A stretch of DNA of 64,000 nt from Candidatus Sysuiplasma jiujiangense (GCA_019721075.1 JAHEAD010000001.1:248001-312000), one strand, 5' to 3'. Positions 28,333 through 37,865 are shown, numbered from the stretch's first letter. Numbers and translations: made by a program. The notes: a model not told the origin generated them from the sequence alone.

Positions 28333-28893
28333 TCAATTTGCACCGATTCTTTCATAAAGTACCAGAGACAGTCTTTCCCTGAGATCTTTTATCAGCGTTG
28401 TCACGGTCAGATCCATTTCCATGCTTCCATCCGCAGACTCTGCAATTATTCCGCCGTAAGGATCTATATCTTTCTCTATTGTCTTTAGACCTTTCATCAG
28501 TTTTGAATCCTTTGGGCTTATCATAATTCTACAGTCTTTGCCAAGTTTCCGTTGAGCTGCATCGACCATGGCCGCTAGTATTTTCTTGTATGATGAAGAC
28601 GAACGCACATCCTTCATTGACTCAAACGCAGTCGTAAGGTATTCCTCAATCAGCGTCGATCTCTTCTCCCATATGAGTTTCCTGGCCTCTATTTCCGCGT
28701 TGGAAAGCTCCCTGTTTTCAAGCGCTCGTGAATCTTCGTCTTCCTTCTTTTTAGCGCTTTGCTCTATTTCCTTTATTTTCCTTTCAGTTTCTTTCTCGAT
28801 GGCTTCTTTCTGGGACTGATACTTTGCAATGATGGAAGCTGCTTCGTCAGACTTGCGCCGCTCAATCGACTGCAGTATGTTGTCTAGTGGCAT
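28333..28893 (-). CDS. atpE: A-type ATP synthase subunit E (peripheral stalk)
   Basis: A 186-residue protein with a long charged N-terminal helix (to about residue 95) followed by a small alpha/beta head, the layout of subunit E that pairs with H. It ends with the ERIGAN segment over which atpC begins. Start ATG at 28893 is nine bases downstream of the proteolipid gene. Confidence 0.92.
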   Translation of the reverse strand: MPLDNILQSIERRKSDEAASIIAKYQSQKEAIEKETERKIKEIEQSAKKKEDEDSRALENRELSNAEIEARKLIWEKRSTLIEEYLTTAFESMKDVRSSSSYKKILAAMVDAAQRKLGKDCRIMISPKDSKLMKGLKTIEKDIDPYGGIIAESADGSMEMDLTVTTLIKDLRERLSLVLYERIGAN

Positions 28894-28902
28894 GGTACCA
28901 CT

Positions 28903-29133
28903 TCACAGAATATGCAGCAGCAGGATCAAACCAAGTACAAATCCCAGTATCCAAAGAGTTTCAGGTATCACAAAGAAAAACAGAACCTGCCCAAACTTCT
29001 CCGGCTTTTCAGCAATAATTCCCATGCCGGCGGCACCGATGCCCTGTTGTGCCATGCCAGTACCGATCAGCCCTCCGGCAATGGAAATTGAAGCTGCGAT
29101 TGCAAGCAAAGCGTCCTGGGTGGTTAGAACCAT
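28903..29133 (-). CDS. atpK: A-type ATP synthase proteolipid subunit K (c ring)
   Basis: A 76-residue two-helix hairpin with glycine-rich helix 1 (GGLIGTGMAQQGIGAAG) and the ion-binding Glu in VIPETLWILG of helix 2. It forms the rotating c ring. The lack of a Gln in helix 1 near the usual sodium ligand position suggests proton use, though this is weak evidence. It is the first gene of the operon; GGTGAA lies nine bases before the ATG. Confidence 0.94.
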   Translation of the reverse strand: MVLTTQDALLAIAASISIAGGLIGTGMAQQGIGAAGMGIIAEKPEKFGQVLFFFVIPETLWILGFVLGLILLLHIL

Positions 29134-29164
29134 CTATTATTCACCATTTGCCAATTTGCGCGTC

Positions 29165-29174
29165 TTATAAAAAA
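29165..29174 (-). promoter_or_regulatory. TATA box of the A-ATPase operon
   Basis: The minus strand reads TTTTTTATAAGA here, about 35 bases upstream of the atpK ATG. This leaves a leader of roughly ten bases that includes the GGTGAA ribosome-binding site. All ten downstream genes are closely packed and probably depend on it. Confidence 0.5.
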
Positions 29175-29270
29175 CTTGCCTATGTCGTCGTTCCATTGCC
29201 AATCGTATGCAATGCGCTGGAATTCGGTTGGATGCAAAAATTTTGAAGCAGGCACTCCATTAGTCCTGTC

Positions 29271-29798
29271 ATGAATGAAAGAAGACAGTATGCCCCTAAA
29301 AGGGCTGTCTCCGGCATCAGGATAAGACATTATCGTATTGAAGATCGACCTTTTGTCGTCCACTGTCTTGTAGAATCGCAGCAATACATTTCCTCAATTG
29401 ACAATTTTTCCCTGTGCATTCTCAGGAAACGGTACGGCGAGAACATGATGGAGATGCTGATATCAGGCCTGCGGGAAGGCGGCTGCATCCTTATTGCCGA
29501 AATTCAAGGAAAAAATGTGGGAATGATATCAGCATCTGTGCATAATCCGTCAGCATTGGAAGTTATTGAAATGGCCAGCATAAAGCGGGGAGTCATAACT
29601 GAGCTATTTGTTGAAGCGGATTACAGGGGAAAAGGAGTGGCAATCCGGCTTATCGAGGAGGCGGAACGTTGGCTTAAATCGAATTATTGCCAACTGTCAT
29701 TTCTCAACGTTCTGTCGGGAAACGGCAGGGCCCACAGCCTGTATTCCCATCTCGGATACAAGGAATATGAGCTGATTATGATGAAGAGACTGAGTTAA
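29271..29798 (+). CDS. GNAT-family N-acetyltransferase (RimI-like)
   Basis: A 175-residue acetyltransferase with the acetyl-CoA pyrophosphate loop in the segment ELFVEADYRGKGVA and the late HSLYSHLGYKEYE motif, both typical of RimI/Naa10-like GNATs. It may acetylate protein N-termini or a small amine. It is divergent from the ATP synthase operon. The ATG at 29271 has no obvious ribosome-binding site. Confidence 0.85.
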   Translation: MNERRQYAPKRAVSGIRIRHYRIEDRPFVVHCLVESQQYISSIDNFSLCILRKRYGENMMEMLISGLREGGCILIAEIQGKNVGMISASVHNPSALEVIEMASIKRGVITELFVEADYRGKGVAIRLIEEAERWLKSNYCQLSFLNVLSGNGRAHSLYSHLGYKEYELIMMKRLS

Positions 29799-29834
29799 AA
29801 ACGTTAAAAACCAACATATAAAGATCGCAGGGTT

Positions 29835-31316
29835 TTAACCTGAAGAGCGGATTTCCTGCCCGCTTTCCATCCTTCTTTCAGCTCTGTGGAAATCGCTGAA
29901 ATTGACAACACCCATGTTAAGGCTTGAAAGTTCAATCACAGGCATTTTTGCAGGTATTGGCGTTATGTTTTTCATCTTCTGGTATGATGTCTGTGACTGC
30001 CAGGTGCTTCCGCTTATAAGCTTGACCCCCCTGTAATCCGAGAGACCATAGGAGTGTATGTGCCCTGTCACGAAAATGTCTGGCACCTCGTCAATCACAA
30101 GGTAGTCCTTGTGCTCAGGTGCAAGCGGCGTCTTTTCGCCATATACGGGTGCCAGGTGCCTCCTTTTTAAAAGCTCAACCATGGTTTCGATCGGTTTTTC
30201 CCATGTGAGGCCGGGAATGCTGCTTATTATGTCATCGAAACTCCGTCCGTGATAGGAAAGGACTTTCCTTCCTTCGATATCTATGGTCGATGGATTTCCT
30301 ACAAAGGTAACATCATTTCCGAAAAGTTTTCTGATATCGGAATGAAACGTCGGCTGAGGTTCAGCCGGTCTTACGGCGTCATGATTGCCAGGCATGAGTA
30401 TTATCCTAATCCAGTCAGGCAACTCCATAAAGTATTCTGAAACACGCTGATATTGTTCGTAGACATCGCTTATTTCAAGATCATCTTCCTGGTCGGGATA
30501 TACACCAATCCCATCGGCCAGATCGCCTGAAACAATCAGATAGTTTATTTCTCTCGCCTCTGGAGAATGCTTCAGCCACTTCAGCAGATCTGTCCACTCT
30601 GTGCGTAAAAATGTCTTACTGCCCACATGCGTATCTGAAAGCACCGCTACCCTGGATGTCGTGTCTAAATCATCTCTTTCCCTGTTGAATGGAACGTCCG
30701 GTCGTATCACCGCAGTTGCAATGATCATTTTTCTGTCTCTGCTCAACCTGCCGTGTATGCCGATAACCTCATCCTTAAGGACTGTGTCGAAACCCTTCTC
30801 TTTCATCAGTAGGACTGTGCATCTCTCTTCTTCGTCTTCAATTTCAAGAAGTCTGTGTCCGTTCCTTGTCGTTTTTACGGAGTTTACAATTCCTATGGTC
30901 CTCGCGTCCCTGTTTACATGCAGAATTCTGGAGATTGGAATTGCTCCTGCCATATCTGTTCGCCTAAGGAGAAGCTTTCTCAGCGACCGAAAACGATCCG
31001 TAAAATATTTGCCAAAATCCTTTACATTGCCGGTCGTTGTGCTGTTTCCGGTAATGTCCCTTAGCACATTGGGAGACGGCTGCTTCGAGTTTATCCTTCC
31101 GACTGTTTCCGGCGACTTCTTCTGCTGCACAGCTGGATGACTATCCAGGAGCATTTCTGCTGTGATGACAAGAGGAGGCGTCTCACTGGCGTCAAGAAGT
31201 CTGCCGAGTTTAAGAACGCCGTCGTTCCGCATACTGAGTCTGCTCAGCGCCTCGGGATCCAGCAAAACTCCCTTATCCGCAGCAAGTTTTAGCAACTGCT
31301 CTCGTAAAGAATTCAT
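29835..31316 (-). CDS. dp1: DNA polymerase D small subunit DP1
   Basis: A 493-residue protein with an OB-fold (about residues 115-215) and a calcineurin-like phosphoesterase domain showing VLSDTHVGS, VSGDLADG, PGNHDAVRP and VTGHIHSYG, the metal ligands of the DP1 3'-5' exonuclease. The D-family polymerase is the main replicase in most archaea outside Crenarchaeota. The large subunit DP2 is not in this window. Confidence 0.95.
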   Translation of the reverse strand: MNSLREQLLKLAADKGVLLDPEALSRLSMRNDGVLKLGRLLDASETPPLVITAEMLLDSHPAVQQKKSPETVGRINSKQPSPNVLRDITGNSTTTGNVKDFGKYFTDRFRSLRKLLLRRTDMAGAIPISRILHVNRDARTIGIVNSVKTTRNGHRLLEIEDEEERCTVLLMKEKGFDTVLKDEVIGIHGRLSRDRKMIIATAVIRPDVPFNRERDDLDTTSRVAVLSDTHVGSKTFLRTEWTDLLKWLKHSPEAREINYLIVSGDLADGIGVYPDQEDDLEISDVYEQYQRVSEYFMELPDWIRIILMPGNHDAVRPAEPQPTFHSDIRKLFGNDVTFVGNPSTIDIEGRKVLSYHGRSFDDIISSIPGLTWEKPIETMVELLKRRHLAPVYGEKTPLAPEHKDYLVIDEVPDIFVTGHIHSYGLSDYRGVKLISGSTWQSQTSYQKMKNITPIPAKMPVIELSSLNMGVVNFSDFHRAERRMESGQEIRSSG

Positions 31317-31498
31317 CCCGACCTTAATAGCATGTGACCTACTAAAAATAGTTACAGTACTGCATCAAGCAACAATGACTAACTGTGCATATTGGTAGAT
31401 GAGTGCGAAAATAAGACCATTTTGCACGATTCTGATGTTGCATAATTCAATGCGCTGTAATAATTAAAATAAACATGTTTGATGGTTCGGTGACGCAA

Positions 31499-32653
31499 AT
31501 GAACTATGTTGCAATAACTATCCTCGGTAAAGACAGCGAGGGTATACTTTCCAGAGTTGTCGGCAGTATAGCCGAATCGGGTGCAAAGATACTTGATATA
31601 CAACAGAGTGTTATTCATGGAATACTGAGTCTTTTCATACTCGTTGACAGGAACAGCAGCGAATACGCGACGATTCTGCCTGAAAAGCTCTCGGAAGCAA
31701 TTTCCGGTCTCAGCCTTTCCCTTCATATCGAAGAGGTCCAGGATTATACGAGAGATAGGGCTGGAGAGCGTTACGTGGTGACAATCGTCGGTGAAGATTC
31801 CACTGAAATGATATGTTCATTTTCAAGAGCAACTGCACACCTCGGGCTGAATAATATACGCATCAACATGCTGAGCAGGGGTGACATCTCAGCCATGCAG
31901 TTTATTGTAGACATGAACAAAGTCGACCCGGGAAGTGCCATGAAACATATTCAGGATGCACTTTCAGGACGAAAGGCGGATATAATTTTTGAGCCGGAAT
32001 CCACTTTTCGTATGGGAAAGAAGCTCATCGTCTTTGACATGGACTCAACGCTTGTGAGTAATGAGACAATTGATGAAATAGCTGCTCAGGCCGGACTCAA
32101 GGAAAAGATTGCAGCAATAACCGAAAAGGCCATGAGGGGTGAAATAGACTATTCCCAGGCTATAAAAGAAAGAGTGCGCCTCCTCAGCGGAATGCCTCTT
32201 TCAACATTGACAGAGCTGAGTAAATCCCTTGTACTGAACCCTGGTGCGCGTGAACTCATTTCATCGCTGCGTTCAATGAAGTACAGGATAGCGCTTGTGA
32301 GTGGAGGATTTACAGTATTCACAGAGAAAATGAAAGAGGAGCTTGGTCTTGATTATGCATTTGGCAACAGACTCGAAGTTCGCAACGGTGTTCTGACAGG
32401 AAATCTCGAAGAACCCATTCTCGATGCCAATGGCAAGCAGAGGGTGATTGAAGAAATAATGATGAATGAAGGCATCTCTTCAAGAGAAGTCGTTGTGATA
32501 GGGGATGGGGCAAACGACACTGTTATGGTAAAGAACGCAGGACTGGGGATAGCCTTCCGTGGCAAGGAAGTGCTTCGTAAAGTGGCTGATGGTACCATTT
32601 CTGATAGCGATCTGACGACCGTTCTATTTTGCCTCGGACACTACTCAGATTGA
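31499..32653 (+). CDS. serB: Phosphoserine phosphatase SerB with N-terminal ACT domains
   Basis: Two ACT-like domains (about residues 1-85 and 88-165) precede a HAD phosphatase domain with FDMDSTL (nucleophile Asp), SGGFTVF and GDGANDTVM. The ACT domains probably bind serine for feedback control. The ATG at 31499 follows GGTGACG and is a better start than the ATG at 31475. It converges with the rhodanese gene. Confidence 0.93.
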   Translation: MNYVAITILGKDSEGILSRVVGSIAESGAKILDIQQSVIHGILSLFILVDRNSSEYATILPEKLSEAISGLSLSLHIEEVQDYTRDRAGERYVVTIVGEDSTEMICSFSRATAHLGLNNIRINMLSRGDISAMQFIVDMNKVDPGSAMKHIQDALSGRKADIIFEPESTFRMGKKLIVFDMDSTLVSNETIDEIAAQAGLKEKIAAITEKAMRGEIDYSQAIKERVRLLSGMPLSTLTELSKSLVLNPGARELISSLRSMKYRIALVSGGFTVFTEKMKEELGLDYAFGNRLEVRNGVLTGNLEEPILDANGKQRVIEEIMMNEGISSREVVVIGDGANDTVMVKNAGLGIAFRGKEVLRKVADGTISDSDLTTVLFCLGHYSD

Positions 32654-32655
32654 AC

Positions 32656-33177
32656 TTATCCGGTCTCCTTTCCTGCTCCGCCTATGCCACTCACAGGCAG
32701 ATTGGCCTCTTGCCACTTTTTAAATCCTGACTCCAGGTTGTAGAGATCTCTTCCTTCAACCTTCCTCAGAGCCATTCTAGATCTGTGGCCGGTAGCGCAG
32801 ATGAACACGGTGGGCTGGTTGAATTTCTCTCCCTTTTTTAGTGAAAGAAGCGGGCGGTTAATGGCGCCAGGAATGTGTGATTTGGCATATTCCCGTTTTG
32901 TTCTGACATCCATGATGCTGATGTTCTTTTTCTCTTCAATAAGCGAGTAAAGTCTCGCTGGAGTGATATCGATGTATTTTCCTCTGTCTGCGTATGGCCA
33001 TCCAAAATACCTGAAAGACAGAAGCGATACCATGAGGCCTATTATTAGTGCAACAAGAAATATTGCTGAAGGTAGTGAAAAGGCATAGGCCGAATAAACC
33101 GCAACCATGAACATTGCGGAAAGGGCCAGTATCGTCAAAATTAGAGGAAGAGTTCGCATTTCAGGTATTTTTGTCAT
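32656..33177 (-). CDS. Membrane-anchored rhodanese-domain protein
   Basis: Two N-terminal hydrophobic segments (about residues 10-55) anchor a cytoplasmic rhodanese fold with DVRTKREY, SHIPGAINRP and the active-site loop ICATGHRSRM, whose Cys can carry a persulfide. It is likely a single-domain sulfurtransferase at the membrane. At 173 residues, it is slightly long because of the anchor. Confidence 0.85.
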   Translation of the reverse strand: MTKIPEMRTLPLILTILALSAMFMVAVYSAYAFSLPSAIFLVALIIGLMVSLLSFRYFGWPYADRGKYIDITPARLYSLIEEKKNISIMDVRTKREYAKSHIPGAINRPLLSLKKGEKFNQPTVFICATGHRSRMALRKVEGRDLYNLESGFKKWQEANLPVSGIGGAGKETG

Positions 33178-33381
33178 TCTGTCGGCGATATTTGTAATTT
33201 GTGAGTTTCAGTGCCGTATTGAATAAATCAGGTTTTGAACTTTTCCGATTCTGAGCCAGCTGATTCCTTCGATATGAAATTTTCGCGCTGAAAATTTGCC
33301 GGCATACATTATTTAACACAGCACAATGTCAGGGATTAATTCCTATGCAATTCTCGTAATTTGCAGTCTTTTCAAACTAAT

Positions 33382-33391
33382 CCATATATAG
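33382..33391 (+). promoter_or_regulatory. TATA-like box for the DUF2203 gene
   Basis: The stretch CCATATATAG lies about 40 bases before the ATG at 33427, giving a short leader. A second AT-rich element (AATTATATAC) at 33401-33410 is too close to the start to act as a TATA box for this ATG. Confidence 0.35.
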
Positions 33392-33426
33392 TTACAGAAA
33401 AATTATATACTGACGACAGGGGCCGG

Positions 33427-33888
33427 ATGGAAAAGAAAATGAAAGATGAAAGTGAGGGATTCAGCGGCAGTGAGGGGCGCCCCTCCAAATTTTTCACGGT
33501 CGATGAAGCGAACGATCTCATTCCTGTACTCGAGGGCCGTCTCAAAGAATGTGACAGGATATTGCTGGATATAAGAGCAGTTGCCGAACTCACCGAGGAT
33601 CTTGAGTGGTACTGGGGTGAATCAATCAGGGATGATGCCAATCCCGACAGACAGGAATATCTGAAACTCGAAAAGGAGAAGAGTTCCAGGATTGACAGAT
33701 GGAATGAGGCTATCAGGGAGATTGGTAAACTGGGTGTGGAGATTAAAAATCCGGACATGGGTCTCATAGATTTCTACAGTGTGAGAGACAATCAAGTCGT
33801 TTTTCTATGCTGGCAGAGGGGGGAACCTGAAGTCAGGTACTGGCACACGCTCGAGGGTGGTTACAATGGAAGACGACCCCTTGAATGA
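33427..33888 (+). CDS. DUF2203 family protein
   Basis: A 153-residue protein with the family's opening FFTVDEANDLIPVLE and the C-terminal motif VFLCWQRGEPEVRYWH. DUF2203 proteins are small and helical, and their function is unknown. The frame is open from 33361, but the ATG at 33427 is preferred because it lies after a GGGGCC leader and a TATA-like box. It is a single gene. Confidence 0.85.
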   Translation: MEKKMKDESEGFSGSEGRPSKFFTVDEANDLIPVLEGRLKECDRILLDIRAVAELTEDLEWYWGESIRDDANPDRQEYLKLEKEKSSRIDRWNEAIREIGKLGVEIKNPDMGLIDFYSVRDNQVVFLCWQRGEPEVRYWHTLEGGYNGRRPLE

Positions 33889-34515
33889 TCGCCTGGCTTA
33901 TTTTGAAGCTTCCACATTTTTGTGCCGAATACAGATTGATGTATAGGGCGATGCTATTCCTTCAAGCAAGCCTGCGCTATACATTTGTCGTAACGATTTC
34001 AATCATTCGTTCAGGGGCAATATGGACCGGCTTTATTTATTTCCCTAAGGTTCCTTGGAATGTAATGGTTCCGGATTCCTGGCGGTTTTCATTGTGGATG
34101 GTTCAGTTTCCTCCTTCACGAAAATTCCAGACGGTCCATTCCTTCTTCTTGAAGTTCGACGGCCGAAGAGCATCAACTTACAGTTTACTCATAGATATCA
34201 TCTGTGCGTTTCCTATTCCGATTGCTACGCCTGTTTTCTCGAAATCGGAATACGGAATACATAGTGTGTGGGATATGTTTTTCTTTCCCCGAAACTTTGA
34301 CGGTGATTTCAAATCATCCTCTCGCTCTTCACGCAAAATTCACGCAAAACAAATTGGCATCATTTGCCTTCGGGTTATGGCTTTCTGACCGATCTTGATT
34401 AACAAGTTATTTTTTAGATACAAGCAAGTTTGTGATTAAAATGGGTGCTGTTGGTTTTTGTTCTATATGTAGTATAATTTAGTTCCCTGTTGGACGTGGA
34501 GCCCGGTCTTCTCAT
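33889..34515. other. Gene-poor stretch with a possible decayed minus-strand ORF
   Basis: No intact gene is convincing. On the minus strand, between about 34300 and 33960, one frame gives protein-like sequence broken by several in-frame stops (segments such as PYSDFEKTGVAIGIGNAQM, RPSNFKKKEWTVWNF and TITFQGTLGK). This could be a pseudogene, but I cannot name a parent family. A plus-strand frame at 33885-34388 lacks a ribosome-binding site and reads like noise. Confidence 0.3.
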
Positions 34516-34899
34516 TCATCTTGCGTCTCCGGCACTAACATTTGAGAATGCTTCAGTATCTGCAGAGTTGTTCTGATTCAACCATCTTTTCCCCCATTCC
34601 CCCATTTTTTCCAGTACCGGACCCAGATCCCTTCCCTTTTCCGTGAGGGAATATTTTACCTTAAAGGGGCGCGTGCTCAGAACTGCCCTAGTCACGACAT
34701 CCTCTTTTTCCAGAGCTTTAAGGGTTGAAGAAAGCGTCTTCGGGCTAAGCCTTGAAACTTTCATAAGGCTGTTAAATCCATGCTCTCCTTCGGACAGATA
34801 ACGCACGACAACCAATTTTGGCTCGCTTCCGATCTTCCTGATTGTGGCGGCTATCGGGCAAAGATCGGTATCTGGTGCTTCATATGAAGTACTGTTCAT
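34516..34899 (-). CDS. HxlR-family winged-helix transcription regulator
   Basis: A 127-residue protein with CPIAATIRKIG at the start, the recognition helix region RLSPKTLSSTLKALEKEDVV and the wing TRPFKVKYSLTEKG, which together define HxlR regulators; the N-terminal Cys can be a redox or aldehyde sensor. It diverges from the CDGSH gene, with a 7-bp inverted repeat in between as candidate operator. It may control both genes. Confidence 0.9.
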   Translation of the reverse strand: MNSTSYEAPDTDLCPIAATIRKIGSEPKLVVVRYLSEGEHGFNSLMKVSRLSPKTLSSTLKALEKEDVVTRAVLSTRPFKVKYSLTEKGRDLGPVLEKMGEWGKRWLNQNNSADTEAFSNVSAGDAR

Positions 34900-34912
34900 C
34901 TGGTTTCCAGTT

Positions 34913-34939
34913 GTAAAGTTACTTGTTTTTATACTTTAC
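34913..34939. promoter_or_regulatory. Inverted repeat, candidate HxlR operator
   Basis: GTAAAGT (34913-34919) and ACTTTAC (34933-34939) form a perfect 7-bp inverted repeat with centres 20 bases apart, spanning a TATA-like core (TTTTTATA). It sits in the 74-base gap between the divergent HxlR and CDGSH genes. A two-turn spacing suits a winged-helix dimer. Confidence 0.5.
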
Positions 34940-34973
34940 TTATTCTACCAGATATCATAATGGAAGTGATGTA

Positions 34974-35177
34974 ATGGCAAGATTAGTAAAGCATGAAAGA
35001 AACAAACCATTCCCGGTAACCACAAAAGACGGAGAAACGCTATACATGTGCGCATGTGGCCTCTCAAAGAACAAGCCATTCTGTGACGGAAGCCACAAGG
35101 CGACTGCGGACGAAGAGCCTAACCAGCTCTACGTATATGACGGAAGCAAGCGCATAAAGATAGAAAATCTCTACTGA
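34974..35177 (+). CDS. CDGSH iron-sulfur domain protein
   Basis: A 67-residue protein with the 2Fe-2S ligand motif CACGLSKNKPFCDGSH (three Cys and one His). Small single-domain CDGSH proteins are redox or cluster-transfer factors. The ATG at 34974 is preceded by GTGAT; the in-frame ATG at 34923 lies inside the promoter region and is not needed. Divergent from an HxlR regulator that may sense the same redox signal. Confidence 0.9.
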   Translation: MARLVKHERNKPFPVTTKDGETLYMCACGLSKNKPFCDGSHKATADEEPNQLYVYDGSKRIKIENLY

Positions 35178-36531
35178 CAGCATGATGCCGAACTTTCGCC
35201 ATCAAACCTCTTAACTAATTTGAGTACTGGAGTTCTCAAGCTGCCATCTCAGCCATAAAGATTCTCGGCCACATTCAAACTCGTTTCAAGTGAAGGCCCG
35301 TATTCAAACCAACGTACTATGCCACATATGCATGCCCTCCCTGATGAAGAAAAAGGTGGTGCGCCCGGACGTACCGGTATCTGCACTCTAATTCAAACGT
35401 AAAAACGGGATGCAGAGTATCATCCGGCAGAAGGATCGAAGCGCAGAAGACAGGGTACTGTAACTCATCATCCGAATGAAGGGGCATGAGGTCCGAAGAC
35501 GGTGGATGTTGTCAACTTCGACGCATTCCAGCTCCCCGTACTCGCACAGGAACTGAAGATAGCCCAAATTGGTCGAGCCGTTTGTGCCCGAGAGGAAGCA
35601 GGACCACTCTGTCGGCAAGCACATACTGATTGTCACGTTCATCATAGGTTCCCTGAAAGATTGAGAAACTGTTCAGCAAGGACTGAAATCTCACACAGTG
35701 CTGTTGAACGATTCGGCTTGTCGCCTTTTTTTCTCCTCTGCGACACTGCAAAATGCAACAGGCAGAGGTGAAAGCAAAAGATTACAGAATGCCCTTGCAT
35801 CAGTTAAGGCAAGCACTTCTGCGCAGCCCGAACATGGCGTTCCACTACTGTGCGTGACACATCTAGGCAACGGGAGCGGCAATCTGCCGTTCAGGTAGGA
35901 GATCGGGCGCATACGCTGGCGGCTGTATGTACTGGACAGGACCGCTGCAGATGCGACGCTTACATTCTACGTGGGAATAGCTGCATCAGCAATCCGAACA
36001 TGTTCGAAAACAGCAGGCGGCATTACGCAGATTCACCCTTCTCATATGTTCGTGAACTTCTCACAGTTTCCATCTCTTCATGCAGGCACTTTTACGGTGG
36101 AAGTGAGATTGCAGCATTCACTTTCCGGCAGAACGCAGGAATATGGAATAGAGCGCAGAGTTGTTGTTACTTGCAACAATCAGCTCGAACAGCATCTGTT
36201 GTCAAAACTGGTGGATATGCTGCGGTTGTAGCAGTAGAATATGAGAGCAAGGGTGCGGCTCGTGAGTGTAAGACAGCAGTGGGGTAAGTCATATCCCGGT
36301 GGGTGTTCAATCTCACAGGCTCCTTGGAAGATGCGCAATGTTCTTGGCGGCATGTCAAAGTATTGCACCTGGAAAGTCAGCTGACCTGCCTGGGATCACC
36401 ACCTTTCGAGCTCGGGATATGCGCCTTCAAATTATCGCTTTGATAATTTACTCTGATTCCCTTGGACGTTGGTAACCTACCATATTTGCACAGCGGAAAA
36501 CTACATTAATTCTGTAATCATCATCAGTTTA
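35178..36531. other. 1.35-kb stretch without intact genes, probably decayed
   Basis: Only short overlapping frames occur, none with a convincing start. On the plus strand, protein-like segments (LDRTAADATLTFYVGIAA near 35930 and HAGTFTVEVRL near 36080) are separated by stops and frame changes; on the minus strand two segments share an IFQG pattern (about 35660 and 36330). Either strand could hold remains of a dead gene. I recognise no transposase or terminal repeats. Confidence 0.35.
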
Positions 36532-37680
36532 GTGAAGACGGATGCGCTGCTGTTGTCCCTTTCGAGATCAATGAGATCCTTCGTATTCACCTTACTCTCA
36601 TTTTCTTCTCCATTTTTCCTTCTTTCGGAAGGAATTGGATACTTTCAGGTGGGCATTGTAATCCTTTTGAGTTCGATATCATCCGCCGTATTAATCTACA
36701 CGCTTCCCGTGATTCGCGTCGGTATTTCGTTTAAGGTCTTCCTGTCATGGGCCATATTTTTCACGGGAACTGCGGTCATTGCTCTGACAGATAATCTCGC
36801 AGGTTATCTGGTGGCAGCTATTGTCTGTGGTATTTCACTTTCTGGAAAGGACATGTCACCGAACCAGCCCATAGAGCAATACGCAATAAGCACTTTTTCT
36901 TCGAATCAGAAGGAAAAGTACCATCAATTCTCCTCCTATAATCTTCTATCATATGCTGGGAATACCTTCGGAGCCCTGTCAGTCCTCGTTTATCCTCGCA
37001 TTTCCTTCGCTTCAATCTTTTACATTTGTGCGATTTTGTCATTTGCGTCCGGGATTCCTTATTTCCTGGTTAAATTCCCGCATCAAAATATGCCTGCAAA
37101 GAACAAAATCGTTCTTGACAGGAAGGACAGGACGCTGAGAAATCAGCTTGGAACCCTCTTTGCCGTCGATGCGTTTGGGGGAGGGCTGGTTAGTACGTCA
37201 CTTCTATCCCTGTGGTTTCTCGTTGTATTTTCTGCTTCCCTCACTCAGACTGGTTTTATTTTTGTAGTTGTAAACATACTCACTGCATTGTCTGTTGTAA
37301 TATCAGGAAGAATGTCAGTAAAATATGGTATCATAAGGACTATGGTATTCACTCATCTGATAAGCAATTTTTTCCTCATTCTCATGTCTTTCTCGCGTAT
37401 TTTGCTGCTTGGTGAATTATTCCTCTTTTTGAGGCAGGCCACAAGCCAGATGGATTTGACACCAAGGGACAGTCTCATAAACACCGTGTTTGAATCAGAA
37501 AGTAGACTGAAGACAAATTCCCAGTTCCTTGCGATAAGAAACCTGTCTTCCGTTCCATCGCCCGCCCTGGGCGGATTAATAATCGGGAGCAGTCCTGAAC
37601 CGCTGCCCTCTATTGCCGGATCAATCAAGGCGGTTTATGACATTGTCCTTTATCTTCGATTCAGGCACATCATGATTTGA
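36532..37680 (+). CDS. Major facilitator superfamily transporter
   Basis: About 382 residues with eleven to twelve hydrophobic segments; motifs are weak (RMSVKYGIIRTM is the loop between helices in the second half). The open frame begins at a TTG at 36469, but the GTG at 36532 just before the first hydrophobic helix is a more natural start. It is the last chromosomal-looking gene before the integrated element. The substrate is unknown. Confidence 0.75.
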   Translation: MKTDALLLSLSRSMRSFVFTLLSFSSPFFLLSEGIGYFQVGIVILLSSISSAVLIYTLPVIRVGISFKVFLSWAIFFTGTAVIALTDNLAGYLVAAIVCGISLSGKDMSPNQPIEQYAISTFSSNQKEKYHQFSSYNLLSYAGNTFGALSVLVYPRISFASIFYICAILSFASGIPYFLVKFPHQNMPAKNKIVLDRKDRTLRNQLGTLFAVDAFGGGLVSTSLLSLWFLVVFSASLTQTGFIFVVVNILTALSVVISGRMSVKYGIIRTMVFTHLISNFFLILMSFSRILLLGELFLFLRQATSQMDLTPRDSLINTVFESESRLKTNSQFLAIRNLSSVPSPALGGLIIGSSPEPLPSIAGSIKAVYDIVLYLRFRHIMI

Positions 37681-37865
37681 TTGATCGTACCCTCTTATCG
37701 TTCTTCAGGCGGTAAGGAATCTGCGGCATTATCTGTGGTGCTTTTATATTATCGGATTCGTCTGGTTGAATATAATTTTTCATACATCCAACGATAAGGT
37801 ATGTTGTCGGCAAATCATGGAGGAGAAGGGCATTTCATAGAGGGAACAGAAGAGAAGGAAGGGGT

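Noticed and set aside
33885-34388. 167-residue plus-strand frame after DUF2203
   Set aside because: It overlaps the DUF2203 stop, has no ribosome-binding site, is rich in Trp/Phe/Cys without domain pattern, and the opposite strand gives more protein-like (but broken) sequence.
35850-36287. 145-residue plus-strand frame and its overlapping neighbours
   Set aside because: Composition is Cys/Arg/Ser-rich as in random GC-moderate DNA, with several competing frames and no start signal; treated as decayed or non-coding.
37681-37865. Possible tRNA attachment site at the left edge of the element
   Set aside because: No tRNA 3' end and no repeat matching another place in the window was found; the integration site stays unknown.
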